Assembly: GCF_041956535.1 (NCBI RefSeq)
Contig: NW_027192199.1
Coordinates: forward strand, 675,741-739,740
Direction: 5' to 3'
Origin: Calcarisporiella thermophila CBS 279.70
Taxonomy: Eukaryota; Calcarisporiellomycota
DNA length: 64,000 nt
Position numbers and translations under genes: made by a program. Of the stretch, positions 22,426 to 34,906 are shown in pieces (the first letter of the stretch is position 1; the number at the start of each line of letters is the position of its first letter). The notes under the pieces were generated by a model that worked only from the letters and a program-made list of their open reading frames with translations, was not told the DNA's origin and did no database searches.

Positions 22426-23385
22426 TTACACCGTGAGCCGGTCTTTACCGTGGGGGCCGCTCTTCTGTGCGTCCGAATGTGACTGGAACTCAAGGATGTT
22501 ATTGGGTGGGATATTGAGGGTCTCCTTAAGCTGCCGGCTAAAAATCAAAAACAGAGGCCAGCCAGAAATGAAAAAGTGAGATATTGCTACGCAACCTGAT
22601 CCCTCAGGTAGCGTTTACATACCCAATTTTTTCCGTCACCTCTCGGTTGTTAGATGTCCGTGTCCACAGGGATATCCGATAGAAGATTTTGCGCACTGAA
22701 ACAACCGCCCCGCAAATTTCATCGTCTGCATCGAAGGCCTCGCCAATACACGCCAGCACCTATATGGACCATCAGAGTCAGGAACTGAACCAAGATACTC
22801 GAAAAAACCAAATGGTATTTACAGTGTAAAGCCAGTAGTTGTTGATCTCTTCTCCAGTTCTGTTTCTTGGGAACTGAATGGACCATTTGCCTCCCTTTTC
22901 ATTCGCAGCATCCTCCCACATAGGTTTGATGTCTTTCTTGAACAGGTGGTAATTCGAGCCGATTCCGATCTCGCTTGCTTTTGCAACATTGTTGTATACA
23001 CTACAAGAATTCCGAGAGGTTAAATCAGAAATGTCGGCGAATGGAAAAGGAAACAATTATAGAGATAGGCAGAGAATACGCACCACCAAAAATCCTCCAC
23101 TGTGCTGAAAGTGATCAACTCTCTCAGATTTTGCGACCACGATGCGGTGCTTGCCTTCTTTCCAGGGTTGTCGAACCAGAGTGTCCACGAATTCTGTAGC
23201 CTATACATGAATACGAATCACATGGTTAACTCATGAAATCTGGCAACCCTTCGTCAGAGGCCGTGGGCAAAGGGGTTTATTTACTTGTGCTTAGCATTAA
23301 ATCTCTTGGGATCATCAAACACCGTCACATATTCATTGGTGTTAGCCGGAGGCTCGGTTACATTTAATGGCTCTTGGACAGACAT
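22426..23385 (-). CDS. Translation initiation factor eIF4E
   Basis: mRNA cap-binding subunit of eIF4F. Exons (minus strand) 23385-23285, 23200-23084, 23000-22823, 22759-22623, 22537-22426; 214 residues, typical size. LQNSWTLWFDNPGKK is the conserved start of the fold. The two cap-stacking tryptophans are present: W55 (in STASWSQNL) and W101 with E102 (in KPMWEDAANEKGGKW). TVEDFW, which includes the eIF4G-binding Trp, and CGAVVSVR are intact. It ends KSGPHGKDRLTV, as in metazoan eIF4E. Cytoplasmic. Confidence 0.96.
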
Positions 23386-23934
23386 TATGTAGTAGAAATG
23401 GATAAGAAAAGAGAGTAAACACGAGGGATAATGGATCTAGTTGCTTCACGGAGTTTATCTAGATGAAGACCAATTTCGTTGGGAATTATCGAGAACCCTG
23501 AGATAGAACAAAAAAAACAAGTTGTGTATGCGTACGAAGCTATCTCGGGAATCGAGATAAAAATAGCGGAACTCGGATAACCGATGGATAGCCCCATGGA
23601 GAAGCATGCTCAACGCCACACCTAGGCAAACACCTATACGCCTATAACGGGCCCTCTACACCGTTTTGAACCTTGTCGCTTTTTAATTCTTCTGCCCTCC
23701 ATTAACGCCCGTTGTTCCCTCCATTGTGTTTTTCGGCATCCAAGGCAATTCCATAGCACTTAGTATAAAGCTATAATAGGTAAGTGTTTGCTCTTATCCG
23801 TAGTGCATATTCAGCGGTCGGTTTTCTGAAATGGACGCTCCCTTGGGTGAATATTATCACTCTACATAGAAACCTCCCCCGGACACTTTTTCTTTTTATC
23901 GCAACCCATTCTAGCAACAGTACATGCGCTTGTA
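23386..23934. promoter_or_regulatory. Divergent promoter region, eIF4E / tricalbin
   Basis: About 550 bases between two divergent start codons. It holds the leaders and promoters of both genes. No further gene seen. Confidence 0.4.
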
Positions 23935-26900
23935 ATGGCAGAAACCTCTACGAATATCCCAGACTCCACCACGCCTGTTTATCAGTTTGATCCCGATGCA
24001 TCTCCCGATGAAAAAGCGCGTCAAATAGACCAGGAGAAGCCTAAAGAGGTTCCGGACCGCGAAGCGCTTCGGAGGGCAGCCAAAGTCGATGTACAGAGCT
24101 CCCTTGACGGACAAACCGAAAAGCCGGCTTCGGGGGCTGAGTTGGATGGTAAGCATGATAACATGGCGCCATCGGATCTAGCTATGCCGGCGGCTTTTCC
24201 CACTGGGGGAAACAAGGAAATTCCGGAATGGTTAGAGCGCCTGGACATACAACCGCCGAATAGCACCAGGGAGGCGCTGCAGGAGAATAAATCGCAAGAC
24301 CTGGTGGAAGAGCTGTTAGGAGATGCCTATTACGGTCAAATATGGTTCAATATCGGGGCGATTATAGGAGCGATCATAGTCACCTATCTTTTGAGCATCC
24401 TTGGTGCGGGCGTGATGTTGTGCTTGATTTTTGGCGCGTTGTTTGGTATGCAGATAAATAATTTTGCAGAGGTTTTCATCTATGCTCGAGTTTCTTATCG
24501 CTAACCACTACGAATGCACCCCTACCCAGCCATCTACTACTCAACGTCAATCAAATACACACGAATGAACGTGCGTGAAGCGATTGCTCGCGATCTGGCA
24601 AAACAGCGTCTTGACACGGATGACGAGTCTGCGGGATGGATTAATAATTTCCTGGAGCGATTTTGGGTCGTGTTTGAACCGGAGCTGTGCGCGCAAGTTG
24701 TCGCCCAGGTGGATGCGGTGCTCGCCAACATGAAGCCAGCATTCATTGAAGAACTGCGTATCACCACCTTTACACTGGGGAACAAAGCCCCCCGCGTGGA
24801 AGCGGTGAAGACTTTCCAACGCACGGATTCCGACATTGTCGCCATGGATTGGCTCGTTTGTTTTATTCCAAATGATTTGCAAGATATCCCTGCCACGGAA
24901 GCCGCAGAAAAAGTAAATCCCAAGATCATCCTGACCGCCACCGTACCCCTTGGCAAATTCAAGCTCAATATCCCTGTGGTGATGCAAGATTTTGCCTTCC
25001 GTAGTAGAATGCGCATTAAGCTCAAGCTTATGAACGCATTCCCGCACATCAAGACGGTGGATGTCAGCTTTTTGACTCGGCCTGAGCTGGACTATGTGAT
25101 GAAACCGTTTGGAGGCGAAAACAGTCTATTTGATGTGAATTACGTACGTCTACAGTAATTTGGGAAGGTTTTTTTTTATTGTGCATGCTAACTTGATTGT
25201 TTGCTCCCCCCTCCCCTCCCCCTTTAAGATTCCCGGACTTTCTGCCTTTGTTGACAGCCAAGTGCATGAAATCCTTGGACCGCTGTTTTATGCGCCCAAC
25301 GTCTATTCTCTGGATCTTGATGCAATAATGAATCCCGATATGCCCATCGACAGCGCTCGTGGTGTGCTTCAGATTATGGTGCATAGTGCGAACGTCAAAA
25401 ACAAGGAGTTGATTGGCAAGTCGGATCCGTACGTGAAGTTGTCATTGAGTGGGAAAGAACTGTCTCGAACCTCGGTCAAGGAAGACACGTGGGTTTTTGT
25501 CTTTCAACCTTTTGCGCTCGCGACTAACCCTCTGAACCTCTTGCTTGTTTTGCAGATCGAATCCTCAGTGGAATGAGACCAAGTTCCTCCTGATCAATAA
25601 CATCAATAGTGTGCTTTCCTTTGATATCATGGATTGCAACTTCAAGATGAAAGACAAACTCATGGGCACTGCCAACTTTGATATGAAGGTGTTGGAGGAA
25701 GATCCCACCAAGGATGACCTGATGCTGGAGTTGAAGCATGGGAGCAAGCGTGTGGGCGAATTGAAGGTCGACATGATCTACCACCCGGTGTTCATCCCCA
25801 AGAAACTAGAGGACGGTTCGATGGAGGAGGCCCCCAAATCAAGTAAGTTCCCTTCATTGTGGGCATTGGTGTGCGGATCCCAATTGATCCATGAACCTTG
25901 TTAATTTTATCTAGAAATTGGGGTGCTTCGACTCACCATTCACCAGGCGGCTGAGCTAAAGGGGAAAGGCAAGCGTAATGCTTATGCGATCTTTAAACTC
26001 AATGGGGTGGAGCAGCATCGCACCAAAATTTTCAAAAAATCGAATGCCCCGGTGTGGGAGCAATCGTTCGAGGTCTTCGTCGTGGATCACGCCCGGGCTA
26101 ACCTGCAAATTGAAGTTATGGATAATGTGATGGGCCGCGATAATACGATCGGCAATGTCACCATCACGCTGAAGGAGCTGTTGGCGACTTTGGAAACAGG
26201 CCAAGACTGGTTCCCGCTCACCGGTGGCGACGGGAAATTGCGGCTAGGGGGCACATGGCGCCCAGTGCTGATGGATTCCATCATGGGCCTGGGCCACGGA
26301 TTCGCAGGGCCGCCGATTGGGGTGGTGAAGATCAAGTGCATCGAGGCCCGGGACCTTAAGAATGTGGAGGCTGTCACGGGCGGCAAATCGGATCCCTATG
26401 TCCGCGTGCTGAGTGGCGTGCAGATGCGAGGCCGAACCGACTACATCCCCGACGATTTGAATCCGGTATGGAACGAATCTCTCTATGTACCCATCCACAG
26501 TGCTCGCGAAGACCTGCGCCTCGAGGCCATGGACTACCAGAAGTTGACCAAGCATCGTAGTCTTGGCGTGACCACACTTGAGGTGAAGGACTTGATTGAG
26601 TTTGAGGAAACGGCCGAGGGCACCCTTTACAAGGCCGGAAAAGTCATCGACACCTGGCTCAAACTGGGTAGCTTGGATCGCAAGTCGTTTAAGGGCGAGC
26701 TGCATATCGAGGCCTCATTTTACCCTACAGCCGAAGTACCGGATGAGGAAGCCGCACAAGCAGAAGCCACGGCGACAACCACTGCGGCTGGGGAAGGAGA
26801 AAAGCGGTCGGAAGGGGAGGGAGAGGAAGAGAAGAAGGCGGACGAGGAGAAGAGGCCCGAGAATGGGGACAAATTGGCTCAGGGTGAAGCGGCAAATCCG

Positions 26901-28782
26901 AAGGACGGGCACATTGAACCCGCTTCGAATCAGCCAGATAACAAGTCGGAGGGAGACGAGGGGGAGAAGGTGAAGAAGCAGCGCATTGTGAAGAAGTCTG
27001 ACATTCTTCAGCACCAAGCAGGAGTGGCCATTATCTCCATCCACGAAGTCAAGCTCCAGAGGCGGGCCCATGCCTATTGCGAGGTGTATGTGGATTCCAA
27101 TTACTCACAGTGGAAGACGGCCAAGATAAAAGGAGACACGCTTCATTTTGAAGAGAGTAAGTGGAGACACGGGTTGGCCCGTAGCTCTCGTATTTGACTC
27201 ATTTATTCTCTTGACGCGTAGCCGCCGATGCGTTTGTGAAAGAACTCGATTTTTCCGAAATCCGCATCATTGTGCGAAACCATAGCGGAGACGAAAAGGA
27301 TAGCGCCGTTGCCACCTGGGAGGCGAATGTGAAGCAACTAATACAACAAGCCAAAGTACGTAGGCTCTTGCTTTTTTTTTTCCTCCTTAACCCGAACATT
27401 GACCCGTTCTCATTTCCTCTTTCATTTCAGTCCGTTCAAACGGAAACCGGAGAATGGTTTAATTTCGAGGAAGGGCAGATACGACTCTCCCTGAAGTATA
27501 TTCCGGTGTTAGATTTCGTGCTAGATCCAGCCGAGAGCATCGACAGTGAGTGACTGGGCTCTCACTTTCCCCGTGTATTTTGCTGCTTACACGTGGTCGT
27601 TTTGTTTGTATTTACTAGATCAAGGCCAGCTGCAGGTAACCCTTCTTAACTGCAGGAACCTCCCGGCTGCAGATCGGGGCGGTACGAGCGATCCATACGT
27701 CGTGTTTAGTCTTAACGGCGAGCGCCTCTACAAGTCCGATGTGGCGAAGAAGACGCTCAACCCCGACTATCAGAATTCAATATTTGTTGCCCCTGTGGTA
27801 TGTTCACCCTTCTATTCGGTATCCGTTTGGGACGAGGTTATTTATTCTTTATCCATTTTGCCTTCCGATCTAGCCCTCCCGAATCGATGCCAAGTTTACC
27901 GCCGATGTGTTTGACCAGGATGTGGTCGGCAAAGATGATTTCCTGGGCTCGGCCGACATCGACCTTGCCTCTATCGAGCCGTTCACCGCCGCGACGTATG
28001 ATTATGTGTTATTGGGTGAGTCGGGCGACAAAGTGGGAACGATCAAGCTACGGCTGCTGTTCCAACCGGAGAGACTCGCTCCGAAACAGCGCCGCACGGG
28101 GACCTTCTCGTCCGCCACCCGGATTATGACGAGTGCACCACGCAAGACCTTCTCGGGGGCGAAGCACGTGGTGAAAGGAGGAGCCGGGGCGGTCACGTCG
28201 GGCTTCGGGCTGTTCAAACACAAGACCAAGAACGGATCGATCTCGGAGGTCGTTCCCGACAACGGCGCCGCCCCCAACTCTACAACGCCTATGCCTAGCA
28301 GCATGTCAGTGCAGTCGATGGAGGGAGCGGTAAAGCCGGCCTCTGTGGTTAGTGCCACCGCATCGCTGGCGTCCAACGCGGCGGACGAGGACACGTTAAC
28401 GGGGTCGCCAGGCGACCTCACCATCACGGTTGTCGAGGCCAAGGATCTCATCGGCGCCGATAAGAATGGCCTCTCGGATCCTTATGTCAAATTGTACCTT
28501 GGCTCGCGTCAAATCCACAAGACAAAGCACCAGAAGAAGACGCTGGAGCCGCGGTGGAACGAGACGGTCCGGGTCCCGAACCTCGACGGCTCTCCTGCCA
28601 AGCTTCGCCTCCAAGTGAAGGACCACAACACGTTCTCCCGAAGCGATGCGATCGGCACGGCCGACATCCGAGTCTGGGAGCACGTGCAGATGAGCCACCC
28701 CACCGCCGACGTGTGGGTGCCGCTGCGGAACGGGGGAAACGGTAAAGTGCACCTCAAGCTGGAGTTTAAGCCGGCGAATTGA
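23935..28782 (+). CDS. Tricalbin / extended-synaptotagmin-like ER-plasma membrane tether
   Basis: SMP and multi-C2 protein that ties ER to plasma membrane and moves lipids. Nine exons: 23935-24445, 24530-25143, 25229-25488, 25556-25842, 25915-27156, 27222-27355, 27431-27545, 27619-27797, 27874-28782; 1416 residues, all phases fit. A disordered N-terminus precedes a hydrophobic hairpin (FNIGAIIGAIIVTYLLSILG, about residues 140-175). The SMP domain follows (about 185-450: WINNFLERFWVVFEPELC, FIPGLSAF-like end). C2 domains start at GVLQIMVHSANV, GVLRLTIHQAAEL, GVVKIKCIEARDL, GQLQVTLLNCRNL and GDLTITVVEAKDL; a more cryptic one starts near GVAIISIHEVKL. SDPYV calcium-loop motifs are present in four. 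An acidic, Lys/Glu-rich insert sits between the third C2 and the cryptic one. Confidence 0.96.
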
Positions 28783-30084
28783 TCCGGCCAAGGAAGGTTA
28801 TTCCTCGTCGTCATCTCACATCCCCTTATTTTTTTCAGCCTTTTTTGTCTTATTGAATATGCTTCAATCCATGTATCTTATCACCTGCTATGTTTATTAT
28901 TGGCCCCTTCCCCCCCCCCCCCGTGTCAATTCTTCTCAAATTATCTGTGAAATATGAAATACTGTTCAAGTGTGGGAGGGCGAGGGATCGCCCGCTCCCT
29001 CTTGTTCATTGGAAGAGATGCGGCTGAGTAAAATGAAGAATATCCTTTTGTTGGGGGAGGCGTGATCCGCCTCAACATTAAACTGGAAGCATTGGTTGGA
29101 TTGTCGTGGGCAAGCCAATCAAAAGCAACTCGGTTCTGTTGCTTTCCTCATATGCCAGCAAGATGACAATAGGATTCGGCCTACAGGCCGCAGCACAGCG
29201 GGCCAATGCAGGCCGCTCGTCATACCCTTGACACTCGCCTAATCGGGCGACGTTTGAGTTTGGCCTCCCTGCATTCGAAAGAGTTATCTAGAGCTGCATC
29301 CTCGTCGCACCGCGGCACAGCCCAGGTCTTCCGCGCTAGCTTCTTTTGAGCAGGCGGATCTCTCCACCCTCTGAACAGCGAGGGGGGTCGATGGCGAGGA
29401 TCGGATGCAGCACGAGGAGCCCTATCGGCGATAGCAGGCAGAAGGGATCCCTTCGTCTATCTCGAGGCACAGCAGCTCTTCCCGCGTCTGGCCGCCGCGT
29501 CTCAAGGGGGAGAAAGCCGAAGGAGGATTCCGGAGGGGTGCCATGCTGTGCTCTCCAAACAGAACCCCTCAGGCTATCAGATGGATGGATATGGAAATCC
29601 GCAATCCCTCATCCTCGTGACGTGAGAAACTGGAATCCCGACCCAGATAGAGAGGGCGTGATTCCTGGCTCCGTGCGAGAAAATGAGAGGGGCGGAGGGG
29701 ATTGCATAGAAGCTTTGAGAGGTTTTGGACCTATTGGGCGGCAGAGCAAGAGAATATCTCGGGTGCGTGGTGTAACGTGAAACTCCGGGTGTGACGTCTG
29801 CATCTCTCCTTATCTCTCCCCATAATTTTTTTTGTTTGTTCCTCCCGCTTAACACGTCTCAAGCCTTCTTAAACCTGTAAATTCCCACCTGATCGATTCG
29901 TTACCACTGCTAATCGATAAACTGACATGACACGTAGCACAGAAACCTTTATCTTCTCCCCCCTTGAGTCAAGTTCCGAGTTCTTCCTTCGAGAATATAA
30001 AACTTTCCCTTTGCTTTATTTTTTCCTCTTCCATTTCTTCCGTACCATGGGAACACTGCTCAAACCTTGCCATTCTTTGCATCC
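28783..30084. other. Intergenic, about 1.3 kb
   Basis: 3' region of tricalbin with a 14-base C run at about 28909, then GC-richer sequence (29000-29800) containing an unsupported frame. CATGGG-rich leader follows before the next gene. No gene supported. Confidence 0.45.
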
Positions 30085-31272
30085 ATGAAAACCACAGCCT
30101 CATCTCCCCTTTCCCACTTCCATGCGGGCCAGAAACGGCCCTTCTCAAAGGCTCGATCCAGCTCTATACCCGCCACCACCAGTGCTGTTTTGGGCTATCT
30201 CCTCGATCTTGGCGTGCAAACAAGGCTGCGCCGCGCAGATATTCTCCTGGATAGGAATGTCACTACCGAGGCCAAGGGTGGGCGTGCAGTCGAATCGGTG
30301 ATTTCCGGTGAGTTTATTTATCAGTCTGTAGCCAGCCACTCGCACGACTAACATCGTCATTTGTAATGGCAGCGATTTTGAGTTCTCGCCAGGCATCCCT
30401 TTGTAGGTTACCTCTGCGGACGCTTCAGCGGCTTTGTGTTTATCATCTGCTTGGCCAACTATTCCCCTCTTCCTCCGCCCCAACTCTCTCCCACCCCTGC
30501 ACCTCCTCGCACCGCCTTGCCGACTCGATACCCGTTCTCCTGCGATTGAGTGCTTCGCTGTTTCGGCAGCTGATTGAAGACGACTCTGTCGCCAATGATA
30601 AGGCGAAGCATCAGGTTCGACCCGAGGAATGGTATCGCCTGCTCTATGCTTTCATTCAACAAGCCGCATTGGAAGCCATCAGGAACGGGGAGGGAGTAAG
30701 CGGGGTTGCCGCCGTGTTTGCATATGGAGAGGTGGCACGCGAAGACGACGAAGAGGATGACGAAGAGGAAGAGGAGGAGGAGGAGGAGGAGGACAGCGAT
30801 GACGAGGAAGGAGACGACTGGGAATGGGAGGGCATCGCACTGAAGAAGGCGGACCACCACCTACTCTTCTCCGACACGGAGCACATGCGCTTGTTCACCC
30901 AGCAGTTGAAGGAGCTTAAGCAGGAGGTATGTATTGAGATTGCTCTCTCGGCTTTTGTCTCCTCCTCCTGGACCCATTGACCAATGGCATCTCCAATAGC
31001 TTATCTCAGCGATGGAGGAAAATCAGCCCGAGCGCCTCATTTCCAAATATCCAATGCGCAATCTCCAGCTAGCCTTCCGCGACTACGTTACGCTTTTCCT
31101 AAGCATCCTGGAGCCTACCACGCCACTCTCCCTCGAGAGCCATCCGTTTGCGATAGCCTCCACCTCGTTCGCCGAATTCTCAAGCGAGCGGGCCATGCTG
31201 ATGCCTGAGGTGGACTCCGATGATGAAGAGGAGGAGGGCCCATTGAAGGGGAAGAGGATAAGGAGGAGTTGA
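30085..31272 (+). CDS. Unrecognised acidic protein
   Basis: Three exons: 30085-30307, 30373-30926, 31000-31272; about 349 residues; GT-AG and phases consistent. I do not recognise the family. The first part is basic and Ser-rich, then helix-like (LSSRQASLCRLPLRTLQRLC). The middle has a very acidic run, DEEDDEEEEEEEEEEDSDDE, at about residues 200-220. An amphipathic end (FRDYVTLFLSIL) is followed by a second acidic patch and basic tail (GKRIRRS). No signal peptide or membrane helix. Bipartite basic ends and acidic tracts suggest a nuclear or nucleolar protein, which is inference only. Confidence 0.6.
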
Positions 31273-32075
31273 GCGAAGGAAAAAGAGGAAGAAAACAGAT
31301 GACAATTGACTCTCATACTTGTGCATATTTAATCTTCATATGTATCATGCTAATGCCTGTTTGTTTTTTTTTTGTGTATATTTCTGCCACTTTTCTATAT
31401 TATACGCATTACTCTCGTTCAATAAATCACTAGAGGATACGACCCAGTCATGCTGTCAGGGCGGGGGAGGGAGGGGGGACGTTCTCCCGTGTTGTGTGCA
31501 TTGCTTTGCTGACACAGCCTGAGCATAATAAAAAGAAGAAAGTTGACGAGCATTTATTTACTGGTGTACAAAAAAGGCAACCAAGAAGCGACCGCAGAGG
31601 GAAGAAAGATCGTCAGATGACTCTTCGGCTTATACGGAGTGGAAGTAGAAGGATAAATATTTATAAAGAGAACGCTAAGAAAACTATATGAATACTAATC
31701 CCTTAACAATAAAAGCCTATTAGTTCCGTTCGAAGAGGCTTTAGGAATGGCTCTTCGGACCATAAGGAAGCAATGGAGAGGAAACAAAAAGACAAAAATA
31801 AAAACAATACTATAGGCTGTTCAACAGCAACAGAGAGGAGCGGAAACGAGATGAAACGTGAAAAAACATAGCACAAAGGGGAGGGATGGCGGTGCGGGTG
31901 CGGGAAATCTACTAATAGCTGGTGTAGTCCACCTGCTCGTTTCAAGTCTCATGTCCTTGTTGAAGATGGGCTCCCTCCGTGGTTGAATTGGTTCGGCTGA
32001 ATAAACATCTTTTCCTCGTCTGTCCCCTTTCTCTCCCCCTCGCCCTCTGAGTCCATATTCGGAGCTAGCGCTGGG
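31273..32075. other. Convergent 3' region
   Basis: Between the acidic-protein gene and the bZIP gene. AATAAA motifs at about 31421 and AATAAAA near 31526. No gene supported. Confidence 0.45.
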
Positions 32076-32792
32076 TTAGGATCCCGAGGTTTCGTTCGCT
32101 GAGGCCGCCAGGATCTTGGACGTGAGGGCCTTGTGCGCCTGCACCAATTGCTCCTCCAGCTTCTTGACACGCTCCGCCCACTCCTTGTCACGGGCCTCCA
32201 GATTTCCTTTCTCGCTCTCAAGCACCGCGACCCGCAACACTAAGCTGGAGTTCTCCGTCTCCAGCTCCGTGACCCGCCGCTCGAGCGACTCCATCTTCAG
32301 CATCTTCTTCAAGCGCGAGCGCCGGGCCGCGTCGGTGTTCTTCTGTCGCTTCCGACGAAGCGCCTCCTGCACGGCCGGATCGTTGGGGTCGCGACGCGAC
32401 GGCTTGCGGGCGCCGCCCCCTCCTCCCCCTCCCCCGGTGGGGGTGGTGTCCGTGGAGGATAAGGAGGAGGCCTGCGGTTGGTCCGTGTCGTTGGGCAGCA
32501 GCGAGGAGTTCTGCAGAGAGTTCACATTGAGAGCAGCGAGGTCATCGAACAGAGGATGGGCCATCCATTCATCGGCGGCGGTCATTTCGGGGCTGAGAAG
32601 GTCGGCGGGGGAGAGCAGAGAGGAGGCGGCAAGCGAGGGGGTGAATTCGGGGGTGTTGATCGCCAGCAGCTCGACGAGCGAGGTGGGGGCGCTAGCCCCA
32701 GCGGCGGGCAGCGAGGGCATTTGGAATGTGTAGGAGATGGGCTCGTCGTCTTTGAAGGAGGGAGAGGTGGGAGAAAGCTCGCATGGTGGCAT
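32076..32792 (-). CDS. Gcn4-like bZIP transcription factor
   Basis: Single-exon bZIP protein of 238 residues. Basic region RKRQKNTDAARRSRLKK (about residues 148-164) has the N..AARRSR signature of Gcn4/CpcA. The zipper follows with heptads MLKMESLERRVTELETEN and SLVLRVAVLESEKGNLEARD. An acidic/hydrophobic activation-like motif (EWMAHPLFDDL) at about residue 75 resembles Gcn4 activation segments. A Gly run separates activation and DNA-binding parts. Gcn4-class factors turn on amino-acid biosynthesis in starvation and are controlled by upstream ORFs; the leader here also has upstream ORFs (see findings). Orthology is likely from the basic region, not proven. Confidence 0.85.
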   Translation of the reverse strand: MPPCELSPTSPSFKDDEPISYTFQMPSLPAAGASAPTSLVELLAINTPEFTPSLAASSLLSPADLLSPEMTAADEWMAHPLFDDLAALNVNSLQNSSLLPNDTDQPQASSLSSTDTTPTGGGGGGGGARKPSRRDPNDPAVQEALRRKRQKNTDAARRSRLKKMLKMESLERRVTELETENSSLVLRVAVLESEKGNLEARDKEWAERVKKLEEQLVQAHKALTSKILAASANETSGS

Positions 32793-34670
32793 TGTGCGTG
32801 GTTAGCAATGGGGGGAGAGGCTGGATGTGGAGAGAACACAGGGAAAAAGAGAAAAGGAAAATGGCGAAGAGAGCGGCGGAAATAGAGGAAAATAAGAGTG
32901 CTCACGCTTGGAAGATAAAAGGTGAAAATTACATGTAATCCCAAAAAAATTCCTTTTTGGTGGCGACCGGAGCCCAAAAAAATAAAACAATGGAGTAAGA
33001 ACAAATAATACGGAAATGGGATGGAAATTGAGAGAATTATTAGCGCGGGAGAACGGCGGGCTCGGAGAACAGGGAGGATCTCAGCACGCAGAGGCCGCGA
33101 AGTCGAGAGAAGGAGAAGAGAAACAGAGGTGAGGAAGAGGAGGAAGAGACGCCGTTTTCAATGGGTTGCAGGTGGCCGTTGAGTTGGGAAAACTTTCTAT
33201 TACGGCGGCCCGTTTCTCAAACGTCATCCGGAGAGAATTAATAAGCAAGGTTTGGCCCCCCACAACTCGATCAACCTCGTCCGATTGAGCCGAGAGGAAG
33301 TCCGAATCTTTAATAAATAAACCACCACTCTGCACCCCCCCGGCTCGCGTTATGCTAACAATAGAAATCGCACGTGCTCCCCCCCCTACTGTTTTGATCC
33401 GCGTAAAACAGCATAATCTTTTATCCCGAAAGCCACATTTTCTCACACCTTTCAGCTGCTCGGCAAAGGCAATAAGTGGTTTTATCCAGGGTTAAGCAGC
33501 GATGTCTAGACACACAATGGAGGGATATCAATCGAGTTCCATTTCATGTTTCAAACTAGCTTCCTCATCCTGCAACTCTCGTATCCTTTTATTTTCCACG
33601 CTTCATTTTCCAAATGCTGATGGTGCATTTGAAACCCGATCCTCGCCCCATTAAAAGCAATCAGTTACTCTGCCACTGTCACTCTCCATGAAACCCCCAT
33701 ATATTTTAGAAACTTTTCCCTACACCTTTTAAAGGTAACCCGGGCGCTTCCCCCTTGCCTCCTCGGCATGTCTCTAATAGTCTAGGTGAAACGCATCACT
33801 GAGCTGGGCGGGGATGAGCACCAATGATCACCCCTCTCCTTCTCCATGACTTTACAAAAACTAATGCTGCAGGCCGCACTAGGCCTTCATTATTGACACA
33901 ATCTTTAAGGGAGTGTCAACCTTTGTGAAGTTTTGAGTGGCCTTTTTTGGTTTTTTGAAAATATCGGCGAACTCCACTTCGATTTATATATAGGCCGAAG
34001 CTTTATCAATCAAATGGGGGGGGGGGGGGAGAGAGGAGAGGGATGCACAGTCATTATTTATGTGCGCAAAGGAGCTCTTGAGAATGAGCGAGGTTTCTTG
34101 TTTGGTTCTCGCGAGAGGCCAGTCTTTGCACTTTGTCTGACCTGACGGAAAAGAAGTGGTATCTGACTCATTCACTATACTGAGGTCGTAATCTAGATAA
34201 ACAAATTCATCAAATCTTAGTCAGCCATGACAAAAGAAGCTTAAAGAGGTATTAGAAATGGGAAGAGCACGTACGTTAAGCATGCGGAGCTTGTCTGCAC
34301 AAAAAGGTAGATATTTCAAGCGCACAATGGCTCTCGAATAACAGAGACCCATCTATACGCCTGCTAGTTGGCGTATTTTCGAAACATTCTTCCTATACCT
34401 ATCTCTAGAGTGCATCATCCATCTGTATGGCAGGGAAATGCTAGCGACACATTCTGAACCACTAGAGGTAAATGAGCCTGGCAAAGGCCACGTATTGTAT
34501 TAAAAGTTGGCCAGTTGCTATTGTAAAAGGGGTTGCGCACTAAATTCCCCTTGGTTTGCCTATGCATTATCGAAGAGGGCTTCACAGTAACCAGCAAAAA
34601 ACAGCGCTGAGATGTGTTGATAGCTACCCGTTCTCCCCTTCCATCCCTCATACATCCAAAAAAGAACTCG
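32793..34670. promoter_or_regulatory. Upstream region of the bZIP gene, with upstream ORFs
   Basis: Minus-strand reading of the presumed leader has an immediate ATG-TAA start-stop at 32934-32929 and a 48-residue ORF at 33227-33081. A potential 5' leader intron runs from a GTGAGC donor (about 32904) to an acceptor near 32822, which would remove the start-stop. The transcript start is unknown. A G11 run at 34017 and repeat-like sequence occupy the far part. No other gene seen. Confidence 0.4.
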
Positions 34671-34687
34671 CGCTCAAGGGTGGACTC

Positions 34688-34727
<40 letters not shown>

Positions 34728-34744
34728 AATTACGCCACTAGAGC
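34671..34744 (-). tRNA. tRNA-Asn (GTT)
   Basis: Cloverleaf on the minus strand: acceptor GCTCTAG/CTTGAGC, D arm GCGTAATTGGTTAGCGC, anticodon loop CTGTTAA (anticodon GTT), T arm GGTGGTTCGAGTCCACC. One acceptor-stem mismatch (T5-T68). Same 74-base sequence as the plus-strand copy at 39041. No intron. Confidence 0.95.
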
Positions 34745-34831
34745 TACCGTTTTGTGTGACAGCTAAAATAATGGATTCAATATATACGTAAATATTTTCT
34801 TTATTTTTATTCATTTTGCTCGCAACGCCGG

Positions 34832-34906
34832 GGGGGAGGGTTAGTGTAGTGGACTATCCCTGGGATGCCGATGAGAACGGCGTGGGTTCGAATCCCACCT
34901 CCCCCA
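34832..34906 (+). tRNA. tRNA-like gene without a recognisable anticodon loop
   Basis: Acceptor stem GGGGGAG/CTCCCCC and T arm GTGGG-TTCGAAT-CCCAC are perfect. A D-arm-like A box (TTAGTGTAGTGG) and a B box (GGTTCGAATCC) are intact. A type-II style arm, GCCG-ATGAGAA-CGGC, sits just before the T arm. Where the anticodon arm should be, only ATCCC-T-GGGAT (34856-34866) remains: the stem with a one-base loop. Reading the GCCG hairpin as anticodon arm would give GAG but leave no variable loop. Most likely a Leu/Ser-type tRNA pseudogene or tRNA-derived element; identity not assigned. Confidence 0.5.

Noticed and set aside
29346-29780. 144-residue frame after tricalbin
   Set aside because: Low-complexity Arg/Gly/Ser sequence, no motif, overlapping frames on the other strand; likely chance.
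34832-34906. Normal tRNA-Leu (GAG) at this site
   Set aside because: Using the GCCG hairpin as anticodon arm leaves nine unexplained bases before it and no variable loop.
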